Shown piece by piece: positions 16,002 through 24,873 of a stretch of 43,768 nucleotides of DNA. The notes under the pieces are model-generated. The model ran no database searches. It saw nothing but the letters and a program-made list of their open reading frames with translations, and was not told the DNA's origin. The position numbers were made by a program, and so were the translations under genes. Every line of letters starts with the position of its first letter. The stretch's first letter is position 1. Source of the DNA: Gemmataceae bacterium (GTDB taxonomy: Bacteria; Planctomycetota; Planctomycetia; Gemmatales; Gemmataceae); contig SIAJ01000043.1 in NCBI GenBank assembly GCA_009691845.1, forward strand, positions 1 to 43,768. The letters run 5' to 3'.

Positions 16002-17015
16002 ATGACCAAAATCGCAATCCTCGGCGGCTCGGGCTACACTGCCGTCGAACTCATCAAGATCGTGCTTCGCCACCCGAAGGCGAAGATCGAGGCCATCACG
16101 TCACGGCAGGAAGGGACGCCGGCGATTGCCGAGTTGCATCCCTCGCTGCTCGATCGCATCGATCTGCGCTGCGAGCCGTTCGATCCCGATGCTTTGAAGA
16201 AAAGGGGCGTGCAATGCGCGTTCGGCTGCCTGCCGCACGGCGTGAGTGCCGAGAGCGTCAAGCCGCTGTTGGAACGAGGGATTCGCGTCGTCGATCTGAG
16301 TGCGGACTATCGGCTCCGCGATCCGAAAGTGTTTGAGGCTTATTACGGTGAGCCACCTCACGACGTCGCCAACCTATCGAAGGCTGTTTATGGGTTGCCG
16401 GAACTGTACGGCGAACAGATCGAGTCCGCTCAACTCGTGGCCAATCCGGGCTGTTATCCACAGACGGCCATCCTGGGCCTGGCACCGTTGGTCGCGAACA
16501 AGCTCATCGAATTGAAGGGGATCATCGTCAACAGTTGCAGTGGCGTATCGGGTGCGGGTCGCACGCCGAAGCTGACAACACATTTCCCCGAATGCAATGA
16601 GAGCGTGTCGGCCTACAACGTCGGCAAACATCGGCACACGCCGGAGATCGAACAGGCGCTCACGGATGCGGCCGGCGAACCCGTTGAAGTGTTGTTCGTT
16701 CCCCACCTGGTGCCGATGGATCGGGGCATCTTTAGCACCATCTATGCCACACCCACCTCTGAGGTGACGGAAGCGGAACTCACGAAGCTATTGCGAGAAT
16801 ATTATTCGAAGGCCCCCTTCGTCCGCGTGCGTGATACCTTGCCGGCCACCAAAGACACAGCGCACACGAACTACCTGGATCTTTGTGTGAAAGTCGCACG
16901 CGGCAAGATCGTAATCCTGGCCTGCGAGGACAACCTCATCCGAGGTGCCAGCGGCGTGGCCGTGCAGAACTTCAACCGCATGTTTGGCTATGAGGAAACG
17001 ATGGGCTTGGTGTAG
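16002..17015 (+). CDS. argC: N-acetyl-gamma-glutamyl-phosphate reductase
   Basis: A 337-residue ArgC, third enzyme of arginine synthesis, reducing N-acetylglutamyl phosphate to the semialdehyde with NADPH. The N-terminal Rossmann motif is ILGGSGYTAVEL. The catalytic Cys151 lies in VANPGCYPQTA, and the catalytic His is in VGKHRHTPEIEQ. FVPHLVPMDRGI and the C-terminal NLIRGASGVAVQNFN are diagnostic. Length is normal. No other arginine gene lies next to it. A decayed Uma2-type gene starts 25 bases downstream. Confidence 0.96.
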   Translation: MTKIAILGGSGYTAVELIKIVLRHPKAKIEAITSRQEGTPAIAELHPSLLDRIDLRCEPFDPDALKKRGVQCAFGCLPHGVSAESVKPLLERGIRVVDLSADYRLRDPKVFEAYYGEPPHDVANLSKAVYGLPELYGEQIESAQLVANPGCYPQTAILGLAPLVANKLIELKGIIVNSCSGVSGAGRTPKLTTHFPECNESVSAYNVGKHRHTPEIEQALTDAAGEPVEVLFVPHLVPMDRGIFSTIYATPTSEVTEAELTKLLREYYSKAPFVRVRDTLPATKDTAHTNYLDLCVKVARGKIVILACEDNLIRGASGVAVQNFNRMFGYEETMGLV

Positions 17016-17039
17016 ATTTGGTTTTGGAGCGGAACAAGC

Positions 17040-17700
17040 ATGACCGCCGGCGTAGTTGAATTGATCGGCCGAAAATCCCGGCTACCTCAATCAGAGAATG
17101 GTGACCGGTTGTCTCGGGACGAATTTGAGCGTTGCCGGAGCACGTCATTGCGGAACTTATCGAGGGAGTCGACTATTTGGCTTCACCAGTCCGGATTGAT
17201 GAGCATGCAGTTGCCGACGGCCAGATGAGTGGTTGGCTTTACGACTATAAATCAGCGACTCCGGGAGTTCGGTTTGCCGTAACCGGGACGATTCGGCTTG
17301 GGGAAGAGGACGAGCCGCCGCCGGATCGCTTTCTGTTCATCATGCCTGAATACTCCTGAAACGTTTGAAAGACCGAAGACGGTATCCTTGAGGATGCTCC
17401 TGAACTCGCGGCGAGCAGCGCGAGCAAGGACCTCGGGCCAAAAAAGCGTGCATCTGCCGCCAACGGCGCCCGTGAGAAGACGCAATTCATTGGTTTGTGT
17501 TGCGTGGCGATCATTACGAATCCTTGAAGATGGGCGCTGACGGGATTATTCGCAGCGAGGTCTTCCCAGGTCTGTGGTTCAACGTCCCCGCAGTCCTTCG
17601 CTCGGATTCGGCTGTCGTCAAGGCCACGAGCCAGCGAGGCCTGCAATCTCCCGAGCACTCTTGCTTCGTCGCCGAGTTACAAGCTCGTCGCACCTCCTGA
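17040..17700 (+). pseudogene. frameshifted Uma2/DUF820-type gene
   Basis: A Uma2-type (PD-(D/E)XK nuclease-like) gene can be pieced together across frames. Frame one gives NGDRLSRDEFERC. A second frame (17132-17359) gives PEHVIAELIEGVDYLASPVR, GWLYDYKSATPGV and EDEPPPDRFLFIMPEYS. A third gives TEDGILEDAPEL and ASSASKDLGPKKRASAANGA. The last (from about 17497) gives LRGDHYESLKMGADG, RSEVFPGLWFNVPAVLR and LQSPEHSCFVAELQ. At least three frame changes and a small internal deletion separate them, so it cannot make a full protein. It fills the 740-base gap after argC. Confidence 0.82.
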
Positions 17701-17755
17701 ATCTGCCTCCTCCCTCCTATGCTAAGCTATCCGCCCTTTTTCTCTGGAGCCGAAC

Positions 17756-18211
17756 ATGCTGCGTCTCTTGCCCGCCGGTGTGCTATTGTTGGTCGTGGTC
17801 GGTGTTTCTGCCGACGATGCTGCGTCCAAGAAGATGCTCAAGGAACTTGAAGGCAGCTATAAAGCAGTCTCGATGTCCAAGGGGGGCGAGCCTGCACCGG
17901 ACGAGTTTCTCAAGGCGATCTCGTTCAGCGTGAAAGGGGACACCTTTACGGTGACTTTCAAGAAAGCTGATGCGAACGAGGACAAAGCAGCCACGGTCGT
18001 GATCGATTCGAGCAAGAAGCCAGTTTCGATCGATCTGACGCCGAAAGACGGGCCCGAGGCCGGCAAGCCGATGTTAGGAATTATCAAGGTCGAGAAAGAT
18101 TCGATCACACTCTGCTGGACCGATCGCGGTGAAAAGACCGAGCGGCCGAAGGAATTTACCTCCACGAAGGAGAACAAACAATTCCTGATCGTGATGAAGA
18201 AGAGCAAGTAA
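17756..18211 (+). CDS. small secreted TIGR03067-like protein
   Basis: A 151-residue exported protein. The signal peptide is MLRLLPAGVLLLVVVGVSA. The mature part has LEGSYKAVSMSKGGE, FSVKGDTFTV, IDLTPKDGPEAGK, LGIIKVEKDSITLCW and RPKEFTSTKENKQFL, the pattern of the TIGR03067 family, which is expanded in planctomycetes. The function is unknown; the fold is probably a small beta-barrel. The start is the ATG that gives the signal peptide. It is the first of three closely spaced plus-strand genes, with the DedA gene 76 bases on. Confidence 0.85.
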   Translation: MLRLLPAGVLLLVVVGVSADDAASKKMLKELEGSYKAVSMSKGGEPAPDEFLKAISFSVKGDTFTVTFKKADANEDKAATVVIDSSKKPVSIDLTPKDGPEAGKPMLGIIKVEKDSITLCWTDRGEKTERPKEFTSTKENKQFLIVMKKSK

Positions 18212-18287
18212 TCGGTCAGTTGGCCTTCGCGCAACCGCCCCATTTGAGTTACTCTGTCCGCGACACACGAACTCCGGGGAACCTCGC

Positions 18288-19046
18288 ATGGGGCGTTTGC
18301 TCGACCAGATTCAGGAAGTATTCGGGAAGATCTTTCGCTTCGACATGCCAGGCCTCATGGAGGTCCTGAAGCAGCCGGAAATCACCACGGCTGCGTTCAT
18401 CGTCCTCGCGATGGTCATCTTCACTGAGACTGGGCTCCTGGTCGGCTTCTTCCTTCCGGGCGATTCCCTGCTGGTCACGGTCGGAATCGTCGCCTGGGAA
18501 GCAGGCTGGCCTCTGCACTGGCTGATCCTGCTTCTCACCCTCGCGGCCATCCTGGGGAACAGCACGGGCTACCGAATCGGAGCGACTGCCGGGCCCCGCT
18601 TGTTCAAGAAGGACGAGTCGTTTTTCTTTCGCAAGTCGTACCTGATCAAAGCCCAGGGCTTCTACGAGCGGCACGGCGGCAAGACGATCATCCTGGCCCA
18701 GTTCATTCCAATACTTCGAACCTTCGCACCCGTCGTCGCGGGAATCGGCCGAATGAGTTTTCGCCGCTTTCTCGCCTTCACGGTTGTCGGGGCGATTCTC
18801 TGGGTCGGCGGGATGCTGACGCTGGGATATCTGATCATCCCTGTTATTGAACCCCCGCTCAGGGGCGTCTTCGGGGAAGAATTCAAGACAGCCAAGCACA
18901 TCGAAAAGGTCATCGTCCTGGTCGTGTTGCTGTCAATCTCACCAGGGCTGTTCGCCGGGGCGAAATCCTGGATTCAGAAACGCCGTGCTTACGGATCGCC
19001 GGTGGGCGAAGGCGGAGTGGCCGAAGAGTTGAATACGACTGTCTGA
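18288..19046 (+). CDS. DedA-family membrane protein
   Basis: A 252-residue inner-membrane protein of the DedA/SNARE-associated family, whose members flip or transport lipid carriers such as undecaprenyl phosphate and help envelope homeostasis. Diagnostic motifs are VIFTETGLLVGFFLPGDSLL, ILGNSTGYRIGATAGPRLF, the FYERHGGKTIILAQFIPILR helix with its two Arg-containing turns, and FAPVVAGIGRM. Hydrophobic segments at about 35-57, 74-94, 158-181 and 207-227 fit the family. The lipid specificity is inferred only from the family. The next membrane protein starts 7 bases after its stop, so they form an operon. Confidence 0.9.
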   Translation: MGRLLDQIQEVFGKIFRFDMPGLMEVLKQPEITTAAFIVLAMVIFTETGLLVGFFLPGDSLLVTVGIVAWEAGWPLHWLILLLTLAAILGNSTGYRIGATAGPRLFKKDESFFFRKSYLIKAQGFYERHGGKTIILAQFIPILRTFAPVVAGIGRMSFRRFLAFTVVGAILWVGGMLTLGYLIIPVIEPPLRGVFGEEFKTAKHIEKVIVLVVLLSISPGLFAGAKSWIQKRRAYGSPVGEGGVAEELNTTV

Positions 19047-19053
19047 GAGACGA

Positions 19054-19671
19054 ATGCAAGGCTCAATCCCGATTCTGCTTCCCGCCCTGGTCGCTCTCTC
19101 GATATGTGTTGTTCTGGGCTTGCTGGCGTTTCTTGCCGGGCGATTTCGACCAGCCCCCAGCCTTGAACATGGCCGAGCCGTTTTTCGTTATCGCTTTCTT
19201 CTTCGTTCGTTCGTGTTTTTCGCCGCGGCCTTCCTTCCGACCGCAGTCACGTTCCTGGTTCTGTTGCTTCCGCCAGATCGATTGGGGCCGCTCATCATTG
19301 GCGGGGCTTACCTATTCGCGGCTATGGTTTGCTTACCGTCCGTTTGGGAGTCTGTCTGGTATTACGTCGAGATTGATGCCAACCAGATCACCCATCGCTC
19401 CGCCTGGCGGGGGCCTCGATCCTTTCGATGGGACGAAATTTCAACCGTGACCTACAGCGGCTTCAACATGTGGTTCATGATCCGATTTGAGAATGATGAA
19501 AAAATCCGCATCCCCATTTTCGTGGGCAATCTGAAGGAGTTCTTGCTTCGAATGGAGCAACATCTCCCCGCTGAGGCTCTGCGTCAAGCTCGCAAGGGAT
19601 ATGAAAAAATTGGGCGTGCATTTCCCGCCTTGCTCAACGATCCGGTTCTGGAGGCACGTCCACCACGCTAA
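19054..19671 (+). CDS. membrane protein with a C-terminal PH-like domain
   Basis: A 205-residue protein with hydrophobic segments at about 6-28, 51-74 and 80-102, then a soluble part beginning VEIDANQITHRSAWRG, RSFRWDEISTVTYSGFN and RFENDEKIRIPI. That order of strands resembles bacterial PH-like domains that follow membrane helices, an inference from pattern only. It starts 7 bases after the DedA stop, with no room for a promoter, so the two are co-transcribed and may work together in the membrane. A perfect palindrome follows 50 bases after the stop. Confidence 0.7.
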   Translation: MQGSIPILLPALVALSICVVLGLLAFLAGRFRPAPSLEHGRAVFRYRFLLRSFVFFAAAFLPTAVTFLVLLLPPDRLGPLIIGGAYLFAAMVCLPSVWESVWYYVEIDANQITHRSAWRGPRSFRWDEISTVTYSGFNMWFMIRFENDEKIRIPIFVGNLKEFLLRMEQHLPAEALRQARKGYEKIGRAFPALLNDPVLEARPPR

Positions 19672-19721
19672 GGCGGGCCATCCCTATACTTCGCATGGCC
19701 GAAGATGAGACATTTTCAGAG

Positions 19722-19790
19722 CCGCGACCGTAAGGGAGCGAAATAGAGACTGGCTGGTCGTCGCCGTTGACCGCTCCCTTACGGTCGCGG
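19722..19790. terminator. 19-bp perfect palindrome
   Basis: CCGCGACCGTAAGGGAGCG at 19722-19740 is the exact reverse complement of 19772-19790, around a 31-base loop. It lies between the plus-strand membrane-protein gene and the convergent beta-propeller gene and may end both transcripts. Confidence 0.7.
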
Positions 19791-19866
19791 GTCTGATGTC
19801 CCGATCTTGCCCGAGTCGGGCATAGCCGTCTTGACGCGGAGCGTGAAAACTACACTTCGGAATCGA

Positions 19867-21069
19867 TCAAGGCCTGCGAATCAAATCCCTGGTGAGCGGC
19901 GGATTGTGCCGCACAGGTTTGCGGGAGACCCCACCGGGCTCCAGCCAAATCCGGCGTAAGAAGTATTCCTGTTTTAGCTCGGCAATCAGTTCGTAATCGT
20001 CCGGCTCCTTGAGTTGATTGAGATTCAGGCCGTCCACGACGTGGACCGTTGGCTTTTCGGTCCGATCGTCGCTGACCGCGTACCACAACCGGCCATCGCG
20101 ACCGTAGGAGTATTTTCCGTATGTGGGGCCCATGACCTGCCGCTTCGCGAGGCCTGTGCTAATGTCGATTATCATGCCGTCGGTCTTGGCCCCGTGTGTA
20201 ACGACACATTGGCTCCCCCACCAGGACAAAGCCGGCGAATCGTTGAACTGGTTGGTTGCAATTGGGTACGTGACGGGAGGCTTCTGCTCGCCGGTATCCC
20301 ATAGGCACAAATAGTGCTGCTTGTTGCCGCCAAAGCCATTGGTAAGCATCCCGGCCAGGATCTTGCCGTCCGGGCTGAACGAGATGGGGCCGGCCTTGAT
20401 TCGATCCAGGGATCGCTCTTGTGGCCAAAGCTCCTTGGCCAGTGATTGCACCGAGGTGGTTCGGCCCGTCTCCTGGCCATCGAGTAAGCTTGCATACGTG
20501 AAACCGTTGCCGTTCCAGGTCGCCAGTCGCTTGTGGTCGGCAGTGAATGCCAATTCGCGCTGGTACTTGTCGTTAGCCCGATTCAGCACCGAACGGTCGT
20601 CACGACCGAGTTGTTCGCCGACCGACTGATAGCGGGCTCCCTCGATAAATTTTGGATCGAAGTTTGGCAGTGGCCATACATCCATGATGCGGCCTGTCGA
20701 GAACGTAACCACCTTATCGTTGCCGGAAAATTCCGCTCGATAGAGATGAGGGGAGTTGAATCCGCCCTTAGCCGGCGGCGGGTAGGGGTTCCAGCGGCGG
20801 GCCGAAAGCGGACAATTGTCCGGGATCGACCACACGCTCACGGAAGGGTTGCCGCTATTTCCGCCGGAGGCCTCGATGACCATCAGATGTTTGCCATCCG
20901 GGCTGATCGAAACGGACCACGGTTCGTTCACGTCCAGCAAATCCACGCGACCCGTTCGGCGACCGGCCGCGATGTCGTAAGGCTCGAACACCCAGGTCTT
21001 CTTCAACGTGTCCGTCTTACGCAGGATACCGAAGGTGTTCCCGGAATCCGGAACGACCAATATTCCCAT
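19867..21069 (-). CDS. WD40/beta-propeller-like protein, possibly the 3' part of a split gene
   Basis: A 400-residue repeat protein. Several blade-like units are visible: VSISPDGKHLMVIEASG, FTADHKRLATWNG, ISFSPDGKILAGMLTNG and YGRDGRLWYAVSDD. These resemble the 'SPDGK.LA' strands of WD40 propellers common in planctomycete proteins. There is no signal peptide. The ATG at 21067-21069 has a weak ribosome site. It is in the same frame as the upstream zinc-ribbon gene, separated by a single TAG and five codons. The two together would form the usual architecture of zinc ribbon, membrane helix and propeller. It may be translated alone, or be part of a broken gene. Confidence 0.65.
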   Translation of the reverse strand: MGILVVPDSGNTFGILRKTDTLKKTWVFEPYDIAAGRRTGRVDLLDVNEPWSVSISPDGKHLMVIEASGGNSGNPSVSVWSIPDNCPLSARRWNPYPPPAKGGFNSPHLYRAEFSGNDKVVTFSTGRIMDVWPLPNFDPKFIEGARYQSVGEQLGRDDRSVLNRANDKYQRELAFTADHKRLATWNGNGFTYASLLDGQETGRTTSVQSLAKELWPQERSLDRIKAGPISFSPDGKILAGMLTNGFGGNKQHYLCLWDTGEQKPPVTYPIATNQFNDSPALSWWGSQCVVTHGAKTDGMIIDISTGLAKRQVMGPTYGKYSYGRDGRLWYAVSDDRTEKPTVHVVDGLNLNQLKEPDDYELIAELKQEYFLRRIWLEPGGVSRKPVRHNPPLTRDLIRRP

Positions 21070-21084
21070 CTCGCCGGTAGTCGT

Positions 21085-21519
21085 CTACAGCGTACACGAC
21101 TTGGACGATGCTTGCACGATGTCCCCGGGCTCAAGTACACCTTCTTTCTTCTTGCCGCGAAAGACAAAGAATGCCACGACGACCAAGACGAGGGCAAAGC
21201 CGGCGATCGGCCCGATGATCAGCAGCGGGCTCATCTTTCGCTTGTGGGGCAAATCGTCATCTTCCTTATCGCGGCGACTGCGGGAAACGGGACGCTCATC
21301 CTGATCCTCCTCGTCCGTGAACCGACGAGTGCGAGTCGTCGGGCGGTCGTCTTCCTCGCCACGTCGCCGGGCGGGCAAGGGGCGATCGTCGTCTTCGTCG
21401 CGAGCGTTCTTGGTCGGTTTTTCGACGCGAAAGATGTCGCCGCAACTTTTGCACTTGATGCGATTACCTTCGAGCGAGTTGTCGAAATCAAAGGCAGTCT
21501 TGCAACCCGGACATTTCAT
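21085..21519 (-). CDS. zinc-ribbon protein with one membrane helix
   Basis: A 144-residue protein. It begins MKCPGCKTAFDFDNSLEG and IKCKSCGDIFRVEKP, so two CxxC knuckles form a zinc ribbon. A long Arg/Asp/Glu-rich linker follows (DEDDDRPLPARRRGEEDDRP and similar). A hydrophobic helix at about 98-118 (LLIIGPIAGFALVLVVVAFF) is followed by a short tail. This zinc ribbon-charged linker-TM arrangement recurs in planctomycete membrane proteins, where an outer domain usually follows. Here a TAG stop ends it, and the propeller-like gene continues in the same frame. The ATG at 21519 was preferred over 21552 because it gives the standard opening. Confidence 0.7.
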   Translation of the reverse strand: MKCPGCKTAFDFDNSLEGNRIKCKSCGDIFRVEKPTKNARDEDDDRPLPARRRGEEDDRPTTRTRRFTDEEDQDERPVSRSRRDKEDDDLPHKRKMSPLLIIGPIAGFALVLVVVAFFVFRGKKKEGVLEPGDIVQASSKSCTL

Positions 21520-21666
21520 GGTGATGGGCACGAGAATTTTCCCGAATGGCAAGGAGAGCGAAGTGAGTGGTGGCGAAATTAGTCTACAAGCGAAATGGAA
21601 AATGGTGGGTCGTATCGAGGCGGAACGTGTAACAGTGTCCCGGCTGACGCGATTTCAACCGAGTGC

Positions 21667-21754
21667 CGCCTTTCGCTCCGCGAAAGGGCGTGTGTCCTGC
21701 CGATGAACACAACCATCCCTTCGGGGAGGCCTGCCTTTCGCGGAGCGAAAGGCG
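21667..21754. repeat. 21-bp perfect palindrome beside the HlyD-type stop
   Basis: The arms at 21667-21687 and 21734-21754 are exact reverse complements (CGCCTTTCGCTCC... and ...GGAGCGAAAGGCG) around a 46-base loop. The right arm ends 6 bases from the stop of the adaptor gene on the minus strand. Besides it, the gap 21520-21760 shows nothing recognisable. Confidence 0.75.
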
Positions 21755-21760
21755 ACAATG

Positions 21761-22822
21761 TTACCTCAGCGCCACTCGAACCTTCTGGCCAAACTTGGGG
21801 GCGGGCTTGCCTGGCTCCACATCGATCGAGACGTGACATTCGAGGACGCGCTCGTCGCTGACGGGCATCAGGTCGAGGATGCTGGCACCGCCATGTCGTT
21901 TCGGCAAGAACTGTTCGCCGACTTTCGTAACCGCTCCCGTCCAGACCTGGCTCTCATCGGAATCGTCCGTGATGATTGCGGATTTGCCTACGCTGACACC
22001 CTTGGCGAATTCTTGCGTGACTTCGGCGCGAACGATGAGTGGCCCTTTCTTCAGGAACCAGAATGCCGGCTCTCGGCTCTGCATGCCGTAGTTTGCTCCC
22101 TCGGTCACGAACGAACGGATGATCTTGCCGTCAGCCGGGGCCTTGCAAGACAATAAGTCGCGAGCTTGTTCCGCCTGGGCCTTGAGCGTTTGCTTGTGTT
22201 TGACGTTTTCCCGGGCGATGTCCACGTAATAATTCGGAACCTCCACCCTCAGCCCATCCAACTTAATCTTGGCGGCTTCGGAGTTCAACTCCGCCTCTCT
22301 CATAGCTGCTTGAGCCGCTTCGAGCGTGAGTTGATTGCCGATTTTGATCTTGAAGAGTCGCTCGGCCTCCTTGAGTTCACTTTGTTTCGAGGCCAAAATC
22401 GCTTGCTTGGCTTGCCAGAGTTTGTCGGCTTCGTTCACCAGTACCGTGTGCGTCCGAACCGCTCCTTCCGCTTTCGTTTGCTCGCCCATAGCGATCTGGA
22501 TGCCGTTGTCCGCCTCGCGAACCTTCAGGTTGAGTTGCTCGGTGTCAAACTCCAACAGAGGTTCGCCTTTCTTGACCTCGGCGCCTTCCTGTCTCAGCAC
22601 CTTGGTCACGCGTGCGGGCATGGGAAAGTTTTCGGGGAATAGCCCGACGAAGCGATCATGAGTGTCGACTTCGCCCCAGCAAACGAGTTTTCTTTCGCGA
22701 TCTCCCGCTGACTTGGGATCGGCGGGCTTATCCCCGGCGGCGCGCGACGTCATCAAGACCGTGAGCACAGCAGTGGAAAGTCCGAGAATTGCCAGGAAGG
22801 TGAATATTCGTCCGCGTGTCAT
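21761..22822 (-). CDS. HlyD/DevB-type membrane fusion (adaptor) protein
   Basis: A 353-residue periplasmic adaptor that would link the ABC exporter to the outer envelope. A membrane anchor or signal lies at 5-27 (RIFTFLAILGLSTAVLTVLM). A barrel/lipoyl half follows (FPMPARVTKVLRQEGAEVKK, then GEPLLEFDTEQ). A long helical hairpin rich in Ala, Glu and Lys (about 100-210) comes next, then the second lipoyl half (CKAPADGKIIRSFVTEGANY) and beta-barrel strands. The ATG at 22820-22822 overlaps the stop of the ATPase gene in an ATGA, so the two are coupled. The upstream frame is not protein-like. The order permease-ATPase-adaptor makes a DevBCA-type export unit. Confidence 0.85.
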   Translation of the reverse strand: MTRGRIFTFLAILGLSTAVLTVLMTSRAAGDKPADPKSAGDRERKLVCWGEVDTHDRFVGLFPENFPMPARVTKVLRQEGAEVKKGEPLLEFDTEQLNLKVREADNGIQIAMGEQTKAEGAVRTHTVLVNEADKLWQAKQAILASKQSELKEAERLFKIKIGNQLTLEAAQAAMREAELNSEAAKIKLDGLRVEVPNYYVDIARENVKHKQTLKAQAEQARDLLSCKAPADGKIIRSFVTEGANYGMQSREPAFWFLKKGPLIVRAEVTQEFAKGVSVGKSAIITDDSDESQVWTGAVTKVGEQFLPKRHGGASILDLMPVSDERVLECHVSIDVEPGKPAPKFGQKVRVALR

Positions 22823-23604
22823 TGCCCAGCCCTCCAGGATTCGAATTCGCCGCCGCGATTTACGGGTATGTCGGTCTCCGTCAATCGTCCGTCGTCCAGG
22901 TGATACGAAACATCTACATGTTCCAGCAACCGATGATCGTGCGAAACCACGATAATCGTGGAATCGTACTCGTGGGCGGCCTTCTGCAACTGATCGATGA
23001 CGACCTGGCCGCTCCCCCAATCGAGAGCACTGGTCGGTTCGTCCGCGAAGCAATATTTCGGGCGTTTGATCAGTGCCCGGCCGATGGCCACTCGTTGTTT
23101 CTCGCCGCCCGAAAGTTGGGCTGGTTTCTTATGCTCTTTGCCCTTGAGGCCCAAGACTTCCAGCATCTCGTCGGCCCGTTTGCGAGCCTCTCGGCCGCTG
23201 GTCCCCTCGCCCCATCGGAGCACGATCTCAAGCTGTTGCCGTGCCGTCAGAGCAGGGAACAAGTTGTAGCCCTGGAAGATGAATCCGCAATTCCGCAGTC
23301 GAAACTGTTCGCGTTCGCGTGGGCTCAATCGCCAAACATCAATCATCCGCCCATTTTCCCGAGCCAGCACTTGCCCACGGTCCGGGGTCAGCAGACCGGA
23401 CATAATGGCCAGGAGGGTCGACTTACCGGAGCCGCTGGGGCCCATGAGCAATGTGATCTGCCCCGAGTGCAGGTCCATCGTCACATCGTTGATGACATTG
23501 CGGCTGCGTCCTCCGTCGCTGAAAGAGCGGACGATGGAGACACATCGCAAGGCCGGCAGATCATCTTCTTCGGCAGGGAAGGACACGCACAACTCCGAAT
23601 ACAC
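22819..23604 (-). CDS. ABC transporter ATP-binding protein (DevA/LolD/MacB type)
   Basis: A 261-residue ATPase. Walker A is GPSGSGKST at 55-63, the Q-loop [11 protein letters not shown], the signature LSGGEKQR at 164-171, Walker [13 protein letters not shown], and the H-loop His222 in SHDHR. It belongs with MacB/LolD/DevA ATPases, which power export or lipoprotein movement by FtsX-type permeases. The first 20 residues are extra relative to LolD and their start is not certain. It lies between the permease (64 bases upstream) and the adaptor (4-base overlap), so the three form one operon. The cargo is unknown. Confidence 0.93.
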   Translation of the reverse strand: MYSELCVSFPAEEDDLPALRCVSIVRSFSDGGRSRNVINDVTMDLHSGQITLLMGPSGSGKSTLLAIMSGLLTPDRGQVLARENGRMIDVWRLSPREREQFRLRNCGFIFQGYNLFPALTARQQLEIVLRWGEGTSGREARKRADEMLEVLGLKGKEHKKPAQLSGGEKQRVAIGRALIKRPKYCFADEPTSALDWGSGQVVIDQLQKAAHEYDSTIIVVSHDHRLLEHVDVSYHLDDGRLTETDIPVNRGGEFESWRAGQ

Positions 23605-23668
23605 AGTTCAAAGCCAAAAGTAGACCAATCTCTGCAAGGACTTCAATCTCTCACTTTCAACTTCTTAC

Positions 23669-24802
23669 TTAGCGAAGCAAGTTCATCGGCTCAATCTTCC
23701 GGACCGATCGTAGGGCGACCAAGCCGGCCATCATTGACATTACCAAAGTCACCACGGCCGCGATACAAAGCAATTCAACCGGCAAGGGAATCTGTACGTC
23801 GGCCAGGCGGCCAAGTCCAGCCAATGCATGTACCAACGGATAGGCGAGGACAATGCCGAACAGCCCGACCCAAAACGTTTGCACCAAGACGGTTCCGGTG
23901 ACTTTTCGCCGGGGAATACCCATCGCGAGAAGGATTGCGTATTCCTTGGAAGAAGCGGCCGTTGCCGCGTAGAGAGTTTGGCTCGTGACCACTGCACCAA
24001 CTAGAAGACCTAGCAGGGCTGTGTATCCGAGCGCGATGCCGGCCTTGGTCTTGAACAGCCAGTGAACGCGGGAACGAGTCGAGAACGTTTCGGAGGTCAT
24101 GACGTCCATGTCGCGGCGCTTTTCGTACTTCTGATTCAAGTCCGCGGCGAATTGTTCCGGGTCTTCATCTTTCTTCAGCCGTACCAAAAAATACGTTGCA
24201 GTGTCGCGTGGCGTCATGTTTCGTAGCAGCATGATGGCCGTCGGGCGTGAGCAAAAAACGTAGGGGCCGGCGAGGCTCTTCAAGCTGTCTGTTTGACCCA
24301 CAATTCGAACGCGGACTTTGTTGATCTCCGCGTAGTCGCCAAGGTTTTGGATGCCGAGCTTGTCGAATTCGGCGCGATCGACGACGACCGAATTCGGCTC
24401 GGTCAGGGCATCGCGCATCTCCTGGTTCAGTTCATTGACGCATCCCATGTTGCCATCGTCGAGTTCGGCACCGATGACGATGACCAGTGCCGAGCCGCCG
24501 TCGGGTTTGATCCACGACGCGAATGCTTGATAGTAAGGCTCGACCTTTTCAACTCGCTCGTCTACCGCAAGCCGAGCCATCAAACTGAGCTGGACTGGCC
24601 GGCCGAGGTCAACACTCAGCACATCCCGCGAACCGACCCAAATGTGCGCGTTACTGTTATCCACCGGGATGCTGGTAATCTTGAAGAGCCCCAGTAGCAA
24701 ACCGCACTGCAGCGCGATCAGCACCGCTGAGAATGCGACGGCCATGATCCCCGGAAGGAATCGCGGTCGCTCGTGCCAGAGGGTAGCCAGGCTATAATTC
24801 AA
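23669..24802 (-). CDS. FtsX-type ABC permease (DevC-like)
   Basis: A 377-residue permease. An N-terminal helix (about 16-39) is followed by a large outer domain of about 220 residues, and three C-terminal helices at about 262-286, 309-330 and 345-368. GIPRRKVTGTVLVQTFWVGL and the closing RSVRKIEPMNLLR are standard for MacB/DevC permeases. It starts with TTG (minus strand of 24800-24802) after GAGG. It is the first gene of the exporter operon. Function is inferred from partners: an ATPase and a HlyD-type adaptor follow. Cyanobacterial DevBCA exports glycolipid, but here cargo cannot be told. A double-hairpin repeat sits 18 bases before the start. Confidence 0.85.
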   Translation of the reverse strand: MNYSLATLWHERPRFLPGIMAVAFSAVLIALQCGLLLGLFKITSIPVDNSNAHIWVGSRDVLSVDLGRPVQLSLMARLAVDERVEKVEPYYQAFASWIKPDGGSALVIVIGAELDDGNMGCVNELNQEMRDALTEPNSVVVDRAEFDKLGIQNLGDYAEINKVRVRIVGQTDSLKSLAGPYVFCSRPTAIMLLRNMTPRDTATYFLVRLKKDEDPEQFAADLNQKYEKRRDMDVMTSETFSTRSRVHWLFKTKAGIALGYTALLGLLVGAVVTSQTLYAATAASSKEYAILLAMGIPRRKVTGTVLVQTFWVGLFGIVLAYPLVHALAGLGRLADVQIPLPVELLCIAAVVTLVMSMMAGLVALRSVRKIEPMNLLR

Positions 24803-24820
24803 TCGTTCCTCACGTCACGT

Positions 24821-24873
24821 GTAGCCGCACTCGTTAAAGTGCGGGTTCCCCGCGTTCTTACGAACGCGGCTAC
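24821..24873. repeat. double-hairpin repeat, copy 2
   Basis: Left half 24821-24844 (GTAGCCGCACTCG...) and right half 24850-24873 (...CGAACGCGGCTAC) with a 5-base spacer. The left hairpin carries one mismatch, so this copy is slightly decayed. It directly abuts the asparagine synthase stop at 24874, on the same strand and just before the permease start. Confidence 0.8.
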
